Source of the DNA: Tachypleus tridentatus
Lineage: Eukaryota; Arthropoda; Merostomata; Xiphosura; Limulidae
Assembly (NCBI RefSeq): GCF_004210375.1
Contig: NC_134834.1
Coordinates: 149,515,009-149,579,008, forward strand
DNA: 64,000 bases
Reading direction: 5' to 3'
Part shown: positions 1 to 15,100 of the stretch, one piece after another
How positions within the stretch are numbered: the stretch's first letter is position 1
Layout of the letters: each line of letters begins with the position of its first letter
Notes under the pieces: generated by a model
Database searches by the model: none
What the model saw: only the letters and a program-made list of their open reading frames with translations
What the model was told of the DNA's origin: nothing
Made by a program: the position numbers and the translations under genes

Positions 1-155
1 CCCTCCTTCAAGTGTTCTCTTGTTGTAATGCCAGTAGGCAGACAGATTGGTTGGACTCGTGTTGTCAAAGTAACAGGAGTTTTCAGTTGAATTAGGGCTA
101 TGTCAAAGTTGAGATTGCCAGGGTCATAGTTAGGATTCACGTGGACCTCGAGAGC
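1..155 (-). CDS. Factor C exon 17 (partial): catalytic Asp region
   Basis: 155 nt are visible; the acceptor is CGTTTAG and the exon continues past the window edge. It encodes ALEVHVNPNYDPGNLNFDIA, TRVQPICLPTGITTREHLKE and G. NFDIAL carries the catalytic Asp of the trypsin-like triad. The Ser of GDSGGP is expected in a further exon outside the window. Confidence 0.95.
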
Positions 156-3100
156 CTAAACGTGGTAAAATATTTTGTATTGAGTTAAGAAGAGAATTTT
201 CAATTTTGCATGTATGTTGTGTAGATATACATTTCACTAAGTTAGCTTGTGGTGGAAATGAAGTGTTCAAAGGCTAGGCTTCTTATAATTCATGTTTGTT
301 TGATATTTATATTTGTAGGAATTCCTCAAATTCTTCTAATGATACTTTTAACTTTGTGATGGGATAGCATTTACCTGAAAAAGTCAAATTTGTCAGATTC
401 TGTACTAACGTTTAAACACTTAGATACCTTATGAGACAGCTATGTGTCAAGAAAAAATACTAACAATAAATTGGTGAACACGAAAAAATTTATTCTTAAA
501 ATTGTAGAGTTGAATATAGTCTTAACGTTTTGCATCCTTCTGGCATGTCACTTGAAATATTCTATGACTAGCATGTAACAAACCTTCCTTTATCATCATC
601 AGTACATCTAGTATTTGTCAATATTCAACATGTAATGGCTATAGTGTACTTGAATTGTAGAACAAACAGCTTGGTATATCTGTAAGTGATATACAGGGCA
701 AAGTAGACAAATTGGGATCTCTATAGGTGATGCATGGCAAAGTGAACAACTTAGAATCCATGTATGTTATATATGGCAAAGTACACAACTTAGAATCGTT
801 GTAAATGATGTATGAAAAAATAAATAACTTTGACTTCCTGTATGTGATACAGTTCAAAGTGTAACAGTACTACATGAGTGACAAAGTTCTAAGTATGTGA
901 GAATTGAAATAAAAATAATTAACTGAGATTTTGATAATATTAATAATTATATTTTACCCTCCCAAAACTCATATATATATTAATATAATTTTGTTTTCTA
1001 AGTTTCCATAAAGTTATGACACCCTTGTAAAACAGATGTACAATAGTCGTAAATGTACACAAATCATTGGTTTTCATGCAGGTTACATAATAAAATTACT
1101 TTTTTCACAGAAGCATGACCCTATGTTTGTTTCAACTTCTTGGAGTGTGATAAATTCATTCTAAAGGGTTTATTTGTTTGGAATTAAGCACAAAGACACC
1201 AAGTGGACTATCTGTACTCTGCCCACCATGTGTATTGAAATTCAGTTTCTAGCAATGTGAGTCCCCTGTGCCACTGGTGAGGAGGGCTCGATCCACCAAA
1301 CCTTTTGGTGAAAAGCTGATTTTGCTACAGAAGAAGTTGTTTTCAAGGAATGATACTTACAAATTAGAGTGTGTTATGTGTTACTTATTACTTCATGTAA
1401 CACAATGTAAAGAAACTTTGCAGATACCAGACGTTTTTGTGAAGTCATCGTATAGGTGGGTCTTGCAAGTACGAATACACGTAAGCAAAACACATAACTG
1501 AAGTAAGTCTATTCTGTTGAAGGAGTGTTCACACATGTTCAAGAGAAAGCACTAGCTTTTATAAGTTAAGGGGATTTAGAGAGTAAACATGCATGAGTAG
1601 AAGTAAGAGAGGGAAAGAAAGAGCAAATAGGGGGGGAGAGAGAAAGAATGAATAGAGAAATAAATGAAGGCTCCATGTAGCTTTCAAATCATCTCATCGT
1701 ACAACTGATCATGGATAGAATTAATAGAAGTCCTCACACACTACCAAAAAAAATTTAACGTCTTCAACCTGAGACCAATTTGTGGTCCTTATGCTAAACA
1801 TTTCTATACTGTTCATTCTGGCCCACTTCTGTCTTCAAAACGGTCTCTGAGGTCACGACCACATATCCAGTGTTACTCTTCCTGCACAAAGTTGTAGCTG
1901 TATCCTGAGTTTGGAGTTTATATCTTTGAAGATGCAGCTGTGTATAAGGAACAAACACCAATTCAGGTTTACATACATAAAATTATGAATATCTACTGTC
2001 GTCACCTTAAAGTCATAACAGATATCGTCTGTGGTAATGGCTCCCAAATGTGTTGTGGATATTCTGTCTACCAGACAAATTACAAACACTGATGTTAACC
2101 TGTTGACTGCCAAGTATTTCAGCTGCTACAATACAATTCTAATGCTTCTACATTTTGCAACTTTTATCGTGACGCCATTTTGGATCGAAAGTGAAACAAT
2201 CTGTAAGTAGGTCAAATGCATGCATGGTGCTGACATCTAGCGTTGAAGATAGGTATTATTGAGAACGAATTAACTCGTCCGTGGCACTGTGTTACCAATC
2301 GGCTTGGATGAGTTATTTTGTCTATGGCACTGAACAGATTAAAGTAGCCAGTAATCAAGGAAAATCAATTAAGGGTATGGAGTTGAGTGCTTACAAACAT
2401 CTCAACACCCCTACTGTCTTTCACTGTCTGCAGTCAGTTGTGGGATGGCAGTTACCCTTAAAATTTCTTATAATTAAGTAGTAACGAAACCACCTTAATA
2501 TTTCTACTATACTGAACTGCCAACCTCTGCCCTTATGAAAGAAATAGAATAATAAAATTATCTTAAATAGAACTAAAAACCTTCCATACTTTAATATTTT
2601 TCTATTCCCAATATCTTCCCTTTTTTTGAAAAGTTATTCTAGCATAATAGCGCAAAGTTGAGACAAACCCATTTCATCTTTCTGTCGCGTTCTATCAACC
2701 TAATAAAATTATAAATTTTAATTTTACCTACTTAAAAGTAGCTTGCGCCATCTAGTGAACAAAATGTTACTTTCTGTGTTAAAAGATCATTTTCTAAAAA
2801 TATTTTCATATTTGTTATAAGAGTGTAAAAAATTATTGATTGTCAATAGTTGTAACCATTATTTTTTAGTTTATTTATGAATAATATAAACATTATCCAT
2901 AAAAGCATTATCATTATTACAAAGCGTGTTAAAAACCTCTTTATCGGATGTCTCCCGCTATTACAGAGATAAGTCTATGGATTTACAATGCTAAATACAA
3001 ATCAGAGGTTTGATTCCCTTCGGTGGTCTCAGCTGACAACCCGATGTAGCTTTACTATAAGAAAACACACTCTTTAGCTGACACATCATACATGAAATAC

Positions 3101-6100
3101 CACTATTGGAATGGTTAGACTGAGAATGAAAAAATTAAATTCCCATCTGTTATCAAAAACATCCAGCTTTTTTTTGCCTTCTACTATAACAATGTCCAAG
3201 TCTAAATAATTACCATGTACATCTTTGTTATTGTTTTTTTCTGTTACAAATTATTTGGGATATATTAACTTGGATATAAAATATAAGTTATTTATGGAAA
3301 TTAAATCATCTATGTATCAAAAAAGTATATATATAAGGTAGGATTTGAAACCTGTTTCAGAAATAAATTTTCATAAAAGAACAAATACAAATTAGCCCTC
3401 GGTGTACTCAACAGGCAGTACTATGTGGTTTTTCTATAAAAAAACAACCAATGGAATAACCACTGTTTTCTATATAATTGTTCCTTAAAAGTAATGTAAC
3501 TATTATAAAGACAGAAATGAAGTATATTTTTACATTGAATTTTAGAATGTCTATTTCTGTATTAACAACAACATTATTAAACAGATTAATGAGTTTGTTT
3601 GTTTGTTTTGAATTTTACGCAAACCTACACGAGAGCTATCTGCACTAGGTGTCCCTAATTCAGCAGTGTAAGACTAGAGAAAAGGCAACTAGTCATCACC
3701 ACCCACCTCTAACTCTTGGGCTACTCTCTTACCAACAAATAGTGAGATTGACTGTCACATTATAATGCTCCAATTGCAGAAAAGGCATGTTTGGTGTGAC
3801 AGCGAATCGAACCTGTGACTCTCGAATTATGAGTTGAATGCCTAAGCCACCTGGCCATGCCAGGCCAATTACTGAGTACTCTGATTAAATGTTTCAAATC
3901 TATTTTAGTATACAGTATAGTAAAATCATATTAGAAACAGGTTCAGTTGTACCTCAAATACTTAAATTATTTAAACATTCAAAAACTGAAATACCATTTT
4001 TAATTACCCAAAAATAATTATCTGAATTATTCAAACACAATATCTAAAATTAATTACAAAAGTACATTTACCAAAAAGTATAAGTATTACTATTGGTTAA
4101 CATTTGTGGAATATAATTTCTTACATATACAGCCAAAATTACACACTGCTTTATCAACTGGCATAATGATAAAGTGTTCTGGAACTCTTAGATAATTCTT
4201 TCGGTATCTTCAAAAAATATATATATTGAAATAAATTTAAATTTCTTAATTGATTTTTAATGGTTTTTTTCAATCATAGACCAATCCCAAAATTTCACAG
4301 AACACCTTTTAAAATATCAACTTTGTAGAGTAAATTTAAATTACATTATAAAATAATATATTTTATTGTCTGTATTTAAAACACGCATCTTTCACTCAAC
4401 CATCTTATGAATTAACTGAAATCTTTCTAGGGATTGGTGGTTTGGAATCACTGTTCTATATGAATATAACTTGGTGTTTATTTACAAAATCTGTTTGATT
4501 TTAATGATTTATTCAAATGATATTTAGCTTGTGTTATGAAAGAAAATGAATCCTTAGCTGGTTGACAGGTAGTTTAATCTCAGAGATTGGGAATAAATAT
4601 TTAGTTTTCACCTCCAAGCTCTGCTAAGACTACAAGATATCATTGGGAGATGTTGAAATCCTCAGAGCTAGAGGGGACTGCTCTGGGAACAATTAGGCCC
4701 AGCATGGAGTGCCATGGTATCAACACTAACTGTAGAAATATTGTGGATTGTAAAATCAACATATAACAACTGGAAATAAATCTTATTTCTCTCCCTTCCA
4801 AACTCTTTCTGTACAAAATTTGTAAACTGCTGGTCTTTACATACGAATCTGAAACTTGGACAGTTACAGTTGAGTAAAATACAGTTTTGATCAGTGTTGT
4901 TTCCATGGAACCCTATACATACAACAGATGTAGAGCTCTACAAATGAATCAAATTCTGTATCAATATAAAATGTTTTCTGCAGCTATTGTGGCATGTTAA
5001 TGAATCAGATAACAGCATGGGCCACATGTGTGTGGTCAAGCCACCAAAGTGAAAAATGTTCCTCAGGGAGATCATCACAAACCACTAACCACATTAACCT
5101 TGGACTTCCATTTTTGGGTGTTGTTCCACATTAAAACAACTAATCTGATATAAGTTGTCGTTATTCAATGGTTGGGGGCCACCCTACTAGTTCCCTGGTT
5201 TTGACTTGAAAGTGTTATAATTTATCATTCTTTCTTCTATATTATTATTATTATTATTATTGGTCCTATCTTGGTCGTGTTTGAAATTTTTGGAAATAAA
5301 TAAAAAGAATAAGGCTTGAAACTGTTTTCCTTTCTAATATAAAATTATTTTACCATTAAGTTAAAATATGTGTTCTTGACTAGGAAAAAATATATACAGT
5401 AACTTAGTAACAATGTAAAATTTATCTGGTTTTCAATTTATGACTAACAAATTGTTGTGTGTGTCAGTTCCTTTACTGAGAACACCTCACCTCTCTTACT
5501 TGTACGTAGTCATCGTCTCTACTGTCATCACGGTAGTACTTGCCCAGATAGATTTTAAACTGACTGGGATCAATTATCTCAGCAGTAGCAGAGTAGGTGA
5601 CACAGTGGGCAGCAGTGACGATCCATTTCTCATTCAATAGGGATCCTCCACACTGGAGAAACCACATATTGTGGTCTGCAAGCCATCGAGAGATTCCTGC
5701 CTGCCACGGCCACTGACCTATTTCTGTAGAATTCCCATGCCAGATGAAAGGAGAACGAGGAGAGTCTGACCGTCCACAAACTGGAAATGTATAAACAATG
5801 AGAAACAAATTTTTATGTATAATACATGGAAATGAACAAAAATAATATCTAGACTAAGACACAACTCCCACTAAGTGTGCATAATTGTTTCACTAAATAA
5901 AACATACACACTTAAAACGTAACTTTAAACAGACCTTTGTATCTGTTAAAGAAAATATTTTATGAAGGTGTATAACAAATTTAATGTTATGTGGAATGAT
6001 GTTTTTTATTCATTCACTTCACACATAATATAAGGGTTGCCTCCCTAAAGACATCGATTGTATAATGTACAAAATATTCAGCATTTATATGTTACAGTCA

Positions 6101-9100
6101 TCTACTGTTTATCTATTATTGGTTGGTAATTCTTTTTTCACCCTGTACTTAAGATTTTAAAGAAACAATGGATAAATGTAAGAAAGCTAACTTCAAGGGG
6201 TAATAATAACATCATTTACACTAAATTTTGATGTTTCTCAGATTTTCAATACCCTTATTTCATTTAGTACTGTACAAATGTTTTTGGTACAATATACCAA
6301 AATGTTTTGGGTGTAGGCTAGCAAAACAATAATAATTATAGTAACAATAACAAAAAGAAATGCAAAGGGCCCAGACTGTGTAGATTTTCTTTTCCTTGTA
6401 AGCCTAACGTGTATGATGTTCATGTGCATTTTTATATGTGTATAGCCGTAGCAGTCAATGGTAGAGGTTTTAATGTGTTCTTGGAACTGATTCTTTACTG
6501 TTTAAGGTGCCTTTTACCCAAAAGTTCTATTAGGGTTTTATGCAATTCCTTGTGATCTCTATTAAGAACCACTGTCTATTTGTTTGTTTTTTAATTTTGT
6601 GCAAAACTACATGAATGCTATATTCGCTAATCATTCGTAATTTAGCAGTGTAAGATTAGATGGAAGGCAGCTAACCATCACCACCCAACACAAACTCTTG
6701 GGATATAATCTTTTATCAATGAATAGTGAAACTGACCATCACATTATAATGACCCCATGATTGTTTGGCACAATGGGGATTTGAATCTGTGACCCTCAGG
6801 CCCAAGAACCACAGTTGTGGCTCATGATTTATCAACCTTCTTAACATCAGCACAGTTCTTAAATACTGAGATAAAGAGCAGGCTATGTAAGGTTATCTTA
6901 TTGGTCTGCTGTTATTTCTCTCAGCATTGATAAATGAGGCTCAATGCAATGGCGAAATTAACAGTCTAGAAATTTTTTCTGATAAACTAAGAGGAAATGT
7001 TTGCCATTTTCTGGAACCTGTTTAAGGTAAACATCGTTAAAAATAAACATTACCTGGAATACAGCTAGCTGGCCGACCACTCCAGTTTCCATTGGATTCA
7101 CATCTTCTGCCTTGAGATCCAAGTAGTTCGTAGTATCTCGACTCGCACGTGTAAATGGCTCGAGACCCTACCCGGTAATGACCTTCAGGTAGTTTAACTT
7201 TAGAAGCCAAGTCCACAGTAGAGGGTTGTGAGGATCTAGGTTTTGGAGGAGGTTTGGCTGCTCTGGCTAATGGGAGGGGGTAACCGTGGCAACCTAGGTT
7301 ATTGAAAAAGCAGCAGCTAGCATTAACCTTTTAGACTGTTGATTTACAACTCATTTACAAATGAAATACATCAGAATGGATTTCAAGTATACGACATTTA
7401 TTAAAGGCTGCAGATGTAGATTTCAAATGAATTTGACACTTCAATTACAGTTATGTATATTTGATATTAAAACGACTCTGGCCATACAAATCGGCTAGGC
7501 ACGTGGCAACCACTGTCAATATAGTCACAATGGAATGAAATGTATCAAAACTACATTTGGTCATAATTTGCATTTCATAAATAATGTGATGTAACTAAAA
7601 TTTTTATCATTTTGGGGATGGATATACATATGTATATATAAAACTTCCCTTTCTGACAGAAAACATTCATACACTCAATTCATAAAGATGTGTTGACATA
7701 TTTAATACAGAATTTCCAAGATGGGGATCTCTCTTTAACTTAATGGAAAATAAAGGAATGTGGATCAACTTGGGACAATAGGACTAACTAGTTAGAGCTC
7801 TAAAACAAGTCATGCACCTACTACGATAAGCAAAATACTGTATCTTGTAACAGATAAGCATTAATGAACACAAAAGTCAGTGAAAAAAGCACTCCATATT
7901 TCCCAGGCAAAAGTGTAAAAGATACCAGTCAAAGTCCAGTACAAACACATGTGAGTCAAGTTACCTATGGATTTATGTGGAGTCAGACTGTTCAAACTGG
8001 AGCAGATGGATTATTGGGAGCCAGCAGGGAAAAGTTGTGTAAATAACAATGCAGAAAACGAATGGTCATCAGTTGCAGAATAACCACACATAAAGAAATG
8101 GACTGTGATGACCTCTGAGTATGGATCAAGGTGCCAGACGTCACATTTCAGTATCACTACTAAATATAATACATATACTTAATACAAAGTTACACAGTCG
8201 GTAGCCACTAGAACATTCTGATTTTCATGTGTTACAGATTCAAACAATCAGTAAACACTACACTGAATCACTCAAGGAGAAAAACAGAATAAAGCAACAA
8301 TAAACAAAAAGACACCTTGATAATGGTAACCCAATACGGCTGATTGAGTTTGTCCTACTTGGGGGTTTGACTTCCACAGAACCATATGATGGTACAGGAG
8401 GGCTTTGGCAGGTGATGACTGTAAAAAAAACAACAACACTTTAACAAAAAGGTGAATTATCAGACCTTTAAAACATCAGAAAAATAAAGGTATTGAGGTT
8501 ACGTAACATTGTTAACAAACTACAAGTTACATAACACTGTCAATAAGCTACAAGTTGCATAATGTTAATACACTACAAGTGTTACATAATATTGTCACTA
8601 AATTACTGTTAAAATAGGTTTTATGTTTATTCATAACTGACAACACATTATTTCCCAACAGATATAGTAAATGTTTTATACCTTTGATACATCGAGGTTT
8701 AGGAGCACTCCATGTGCCATTTGTTGTACAAGTTACGGTCTCAGTTCCACTGAGGTAGTGGAGAACCTCACAGCTGTACCTTATAGAAGAACCAGCATAG
8801 AACCCATCAATACTTTGTCCATGAAGTGTGGCGTGTCCATTTTCCAGTGGTCCAGGGTCATCGCATTTGGCTAGAAATGTCAAAATTAAATTCATCATCT
8901 TCTTTGATTGAAAAACATTTAAACATTATGGTAATATTTCTGCAGATCCAATAATACTAAAAAGTAAATCATTTGAAAGTAGTATTATATTTCTTACGGT
9001 TTCAAGCAACTATTAATATTTGTTTATTTGTTGTTAAGTGCAAAGAGACAGTGGGCTCTTTGGACTGCACCCATCACATTATAAACTCTTAACCTTGACC

Positions 9101-12100
9101 TATCAAGGTTCAAATAATATAAGAACAAACTAAGAGTTTTTCAGGTTATATTACACTTTTCTCCGAAGATAAATTTGAAAATACAGTTGTAACTTAGAGG
9201 TTATATGAGAGGCCTAACTATATTTCTTTCATCTGCTGCTGCAAGCTTAGCTGAGGAACCTTGAATAGGGGAAACTGTGCAGAGTGTAGAACTAATCAAA
9301 GAATGCATTAAGCTTCTACGGCACAGATTATATTTTCAGTTTTACCTTTGATGAAGTCAAAAGAAATCTGCAACATGTAATAATTTAGCAGTTAGTCTGC
9401 TGTATAATATCAAATAATAAATTAGTCACAATGGCATAATATTATTTACAGACCTAAACTAATTTAGGTTACCATATGGTGAATTAAAAAGGACTGAAAA
9501 CAAAAAGTAAGATATTTTCAAATTGTTAGATATTAGCAAGAATATAGAATTTAATGATTTTGGAGAATATGAAGATAAAATATCAAATATTCACTATTTA
9601 TAATTTGTACTTGCAAGTGGAAAATAACCACTGTGTATGCAAACAGCATCTAACAATATCTAATTGTGTTGTTTATAGGGAGTAACGATATGAAATAGTA
9701 TACCAAGTACACATATCATGAGAATATCTTTATACTGCTGAATGGTATGATAAAACCAACAATATCTTATTATATAACTTTTACAGAACTGTTTTTACCA
9801 AGTCATATACCAAACATGAATACTTTGATTACCATAATATATTACCAAATGTTTTTGAGGAATACCTTTATTTCTGTCTGACAAATCCATCATGCAAGCA
9901 AAGCTTGAGGGCTGAAAACATGACTTGGTTTTCCATACAGACTGCAGCTGATCTTGGATGTCCAGATATACACAATTAGTTTCTTTTGCAGGTTCTCCAG
10001 AGCCCCAGAATGTTAGGTTATCATTCAGAACCACATTACTACGATCCATTAGCTCCCAAACAAAGGGATTCTCAGCATCTAGTCTGTGCAATCCTATCCA
10101 TGTGGTTGTTAACCCTAACCAGGAAAAGTTTCACAGCTCAGTTATTAACACTAATTGTAGTATAGTAACTAACTATATGACAATTAGGGTTAGCATTTTG
10201 TCACAGAGAAGGAACAGCCATATTATTTGGGAAATGTAAAATGTCTTTAAACACCTAAAATGTTGTACAAACTAGTTGATAGTGTTTTTTTGTGTATATA
10301 TGTGTGTTATAATGTAAAAAACAAGCTGAAACAAAAATAAATTTGAAAAAATGCTGCACTAATTGAAAAGATCCCAGGATACAAGCTATAATGTGGGATT
10401 ATAAAATGTACTCTGGGTCTTGGAGGTGACTGCTGAAGTAAGACCCACACTGCAATGGGGATACACCATCTATCATTCTTAATCCCCCATTTGCCAGTCT
10501 CAAATAAGAAATAAGAGTAGCAATAGATATGGAAATTAGGAGAGCAAGATGTGGGTGCTCAATTGAGCCCACAAAATCCCACATCTATATCACCCTTCAC
10601 TGGCTGCAAACTAGCACAGTATTATTTGGATAGTTGGGCAAAACGCCTCATGTTGTTATAGCTCACTTGCTGTGCTGTCAATTAGTGGCTCTCTACCACA
10701 GTGGGGGCTGAAATGCTAACTTCAAGAGGTAAGTTTTCAACTTACTTAACCCCAAATGACAGTACCTCTTTTCCTCACTTTCTTTTTCTCATTTTTATTT
10801 CAATTAATTTTTTCTTCTTTACTTGGGAGAACAGTCACCTTCCCACAACTGTCTGCAGTTGTTTATCTTTGTTTTGGCTTGTTTTTTTTAATTCTATAAC
10901 TAATAATTAAACAAAGGTTTGGATCTGTTGTATTTAATACAGTTCTTTTAACTTCATTAAAATGTACACACACACACAGATACAAGTTTAACCCATTCTG
11001 TTATTATTGTGTTTTAATAAGTATATTCGTTTTTATTCAAACAAATAATCTTTATAATTGGGTAAATATTTTTCTATTAGCACCAAACTACACAATGGGT
11101 TGTAAGAGGTACATACATCTTAATTATTGAAAGCAGGTTTATTGCATTATAAGCCTTCAGAGTTACTGCTGAGCAAAGGGGTATACTTGTAAAAAAACAA
11201 CATTATAATAAATATAAACTATTGCTTTACTGGAACACATTTTTAATCCTAGAGAGACCTCCAACAGATTCGTTGACGTTTACACAGTAAGTCAATCAAA
11301 ATATGTAGTTTAAAAATGGATACCAGGAGACAACGTGCTTCTGTCTCTTGAGTTAGACATTGATAATGTTACTGTGATGCCTTATTATATATTACTTACC
11401 TTTTCTTTTCTGTTTCATAATACATTTGTAAGTTAGGCTTCATATCTTTGGATAATTTTATTCACTTTTCATATGTTATGTGTCATTATTGTTTTCATTT
11501 CCTTATGATGCTGGTAGTATTTTATTGCAATTTAGAAATTAAAACTTCCTAAAACTCATAGTTTTACTTTGAAGTTCACTGCTTTGAAGTGATAGACTAG
11601 AGAGAGGGAAGATGGTGTACATCACACACCACCAAATCTTGTGCGACACTTTACCATTGAATAGTGAGATTGGCTGTCACTTTATAACGGCCCTGTGGTT
11701 GAAAGAACGAGCATCTGTAATGATGGAGTTCAAACCCAAAACCTGCAGGTTGCAATTTGAGCATCCTAAGCAACAGAACCCCACAGACTAAATCTGTATT
11801 ATTACTTTCAATAATGTTCTCTTCATTTCCAGAAGGTCTAACTTTTTAAATAAATGTTAAATGACATCATAGAACTTAGGAACTGTATTACTAATTACTT
11901 TAAACTATAGAAGAATATAATGAACTGGTCTCATTTTAAGATCAGTGGAGAATACTGTATGTATTTTATTGTTTTTACACTAAACAAGAGCTTAGTTTAG
12001 TTTGGTCTTAAATTTCACACAAACCTGCTAGAGGGTTAACTGCACTAGATGCTCCCCATTTGACCCCCTTCCCCACCCAAACAAACAAAAATGTTCCCAA

Positions 12101-15100
12101 TTTAGCAGTGTTAGAGTGGAGAGAAAGTAGCTAGTCAACACTACACACATTCAACAAATATTCTAATACATCTCCACATTATGTCCCCATGAAATATTAC
12201 AAAATTCACAACAAAAAATATTAGAACAATTCTATAGAGAAACTATTTATTAGCCAGTTTCTTAACCAGTATCTAACCAACTAATCTAATTGAAATAACT
12301 ATTCAAACAGTTCAACAGTAGTTGTCTAAACCACAAACTTATCTTATAACAACCTAAGTGAATCTAAGTAATAAGTATACTTATAATGTTCTGTATTAGT
12401 TGAGAATGTTATTTCATGTAGTCTGTGGCTCAGCTGCAAATCTTAGGGCTCATGCTAAAAACCAGACTTTGATGCTTATGGTGGGCATTACAGATAGCCC
12501 ATTGTCTAGCTGTGCACTTAGCAACAAACACTCAAATACCCTAACCTTTCTGATCATGTTAATTTCAATCACTTCATATATAAACCAATTTAAAAAACCA
12601 TATAACCCAAGCTCTTTCAAAACATGGACTGTTTTTTCTTCAGTGATAAGCTTTGTTTTGTATCACTTTATATTATGACTCCTTGAACCTGTGTTTTTCA
12701 GACCTCATGAATGACTTCGTATAAGTATTTCTTTTATACATATATATTGCAAACCACAGTGTTTGTCCCAGCATTCATCTGTCTCCTGTTTACGGTGGCT
12801 ACTTCCTGCACTAAGTACACAAGCAAATCTCAATATTCACTCTTGAAATTAGGGGAGAACAGACATGAATAATATTGATGCTCAACTTTTGTTTTATAAA
12901 CAGGATATTCTACACTAAATTATTAGGAATTAATCACACTATAACTTATATTTCAAAATGTAATGTACAGAATAAAACTGTAGATTTACTGTATGTTATT
13001 ATCAAATGGTTCTTAGTACGACTGAAAAACTCAACAATTATTTTCTACAGTGGATGGTATAAGTTGTTCAAAGACATGGTTCTCAGTGAAACCAAGAGTG
13101 TAACACAATTAACCTTTTTAAAGTCCATGAAATAATTTCATCTTGTAGATTAACTTTTCCCATCAATGGGGACAGGTACTTTTGCTTCAACTGCAATAGT
13201 TTATGATGCTATTTTAAAAGTGAACACTTGTACCTATTTGATAATTTTTCAATGAGTGATGATAACTGTGTACAATTTTAACCAGTCAAAGATATCAATT
13301 ATTCAAATTTTAGTCTCTGTTGAGCAAACATAAAAGTTTTCAAACATATTCAAAAAGGTATTTGTCTATTTTTTTTTTTTATAAGACCACAGAACCTCCT
13401 TGCAGGAATTAAAAACCAGATGGGTATTAACCAGCAGATGAAAATCAAAGTTCTTTGTTTCCGTAACACATTTAAAGCTAATTACAGAACATCCACTTTT
13501 TATGAAATTATCAGATAGAAAAATTTCCTTTTAGGTGTAACCCTTGTAGTATACTTTAAACAGTAATAAAAGAAATAAGGCTTAATACTTTATAACAGTT
13601 TTATTACAATAAAGTAAGAGTAGCAAGTCAACAATTGACATGAGATATCTTAGACTAAAGTCAACTTAGGTTGCAGTAGCATTATCAGTACCTTTCCCTC
13701 GTAGAGTCTCAGTCAAAGAACTTGGAATTACGTCTTTGTCTAGCACAGCGAGACGAGCAGCCATATTGGTACACACACCTTGAGCTCTTTCCCAGGCTCT
13801 CTGTTTTGATGTAACGTACACACAGTTCTCTTCTACCTCAAACCATCCATCAGGACATCCTAAAAGAAGACACGAGATGGAAACCAGTTTTAGCTGATAG
13901 CAGCCTAAATATAAGGTTTATACATAACTACCTGAACTAATTTCACTATTACTATGATAAGCAGTTGCTGCTAACAGACAGGAAGGTTAACACTATCTTG
14001 TTTCAATGTTTACGATATTTTGATAATACAACACTCTTGGATAAAACACACTTAGGCATATAAAACAATGTTTATCCAGTATGTCTTTCCTTTATAAAAC
14101 ACATGTAGCTATATAAAACATAGTTTATCCTATATTTCTCTCCTTGAAAAAACACAAAATTTATCCAGTATGTTACTCCTTGATAAAACACACTTAGCCA
14201 TATAAAACACAACATTCATCCTGTATGTCTCTCCTTGATAAAGCACTCATAAGTGTATAAAGAAACAATAGTTATCTAGTTCGAATTTCTTCAATAAAAC
14301 ACATGTAGGTATGTAAAGCACAATGTTTATATCATACTACCCTACTTGATAAAACACATGTAGCTATGAAGTATGTGGATCATTGCACATTTTTAAGACT
14401 ACCTGTTTCTGTGGTTATAGCAAAAAATAGTCATAAAATTACAACTTACTGAAACTAAACATACAAATTTCTGGTAGTTAATTAGGAACAGCTTTTATGT
14501 ATTTATGTGAACAATTTATGTGAATTCACATGAAAACTTTCCTATAGAATCAATCACAGAAATATGGTTAACAAGTTATCGAAGACAAACACATGTAACA
14601 TATGTTAAGAAGTATAATCGATAATGAGGTTGTAACTACAATATATCATAGTTATGGACAGTAAAGTTTGTAGAAAGGTACTGAAAGAAACTTTCTTGCT
14701 TTACTATATAAAAAGTGTGTTTTTCATCATCAGATTTCATATTTGTAGGGAGAAATAAAATACATTATTTCTATTAGCTGTTTAGGTCCCATAAACAACT
14801 TTGGTTTGCTTGGGTTATCTTAAACAGAACACTAAACAGTTTTCTAAAATTACCTGATTTACTTGCTGGTAAACTGACATAATCAAATCGGAAACTTCGA
14901 GTTTGAGTCTTCGACCTGAAAAGAAGTGAAACTATTGAAATATTCTTTTGTATACCATATTTTCAATTTAGACCTGTGAACTGTCCATTAAAAGGTGGTT
15001 TAGATATAATTTAAACATTTCATTTTAAACATTATGTAAATTACAGCAAAAATAACCTTTCACTAATTTTCATTTTTATGAGTTAATTGATACACAAGTG

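Larger units (their letters stand above)
156..5490 (-). other. Factor C intron 16
   Basis: 5.3 kb. It holds a 39-bp minisatellite, a purine-rich GA tract (about 1603-1670), two copies of the second SINE family, one Thr-like SINE and an ATT microsatellite (5242-5263). The remainder is AT-rich, and I see no coding signal in it. Confidence 0.85.
5781..7053 (-). other. Factor C intron 15
   Basis: 1.3 kb. It contains one copy of a dispersed repeat (5849-6160) and a truncated Thr-like SINE (6579-6803). I recognise nothing else in it. Confidence 0.85.
10115..13691 (-). other. Factor C intron 11
   Basis: 3.6 kb containing dispersed repeat E, two decayed Thr-like SINEs and dispersed repeat D. The remaining sequence is AT-rich with a CA-rich run near 10970 and no coding signal. 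Confidence 0.85.

Noticed and set aside
5440..5640. Plus-strand open frame over Factor C exon 16.
   Set aside because: It is the antisense shadow of the protease exon.
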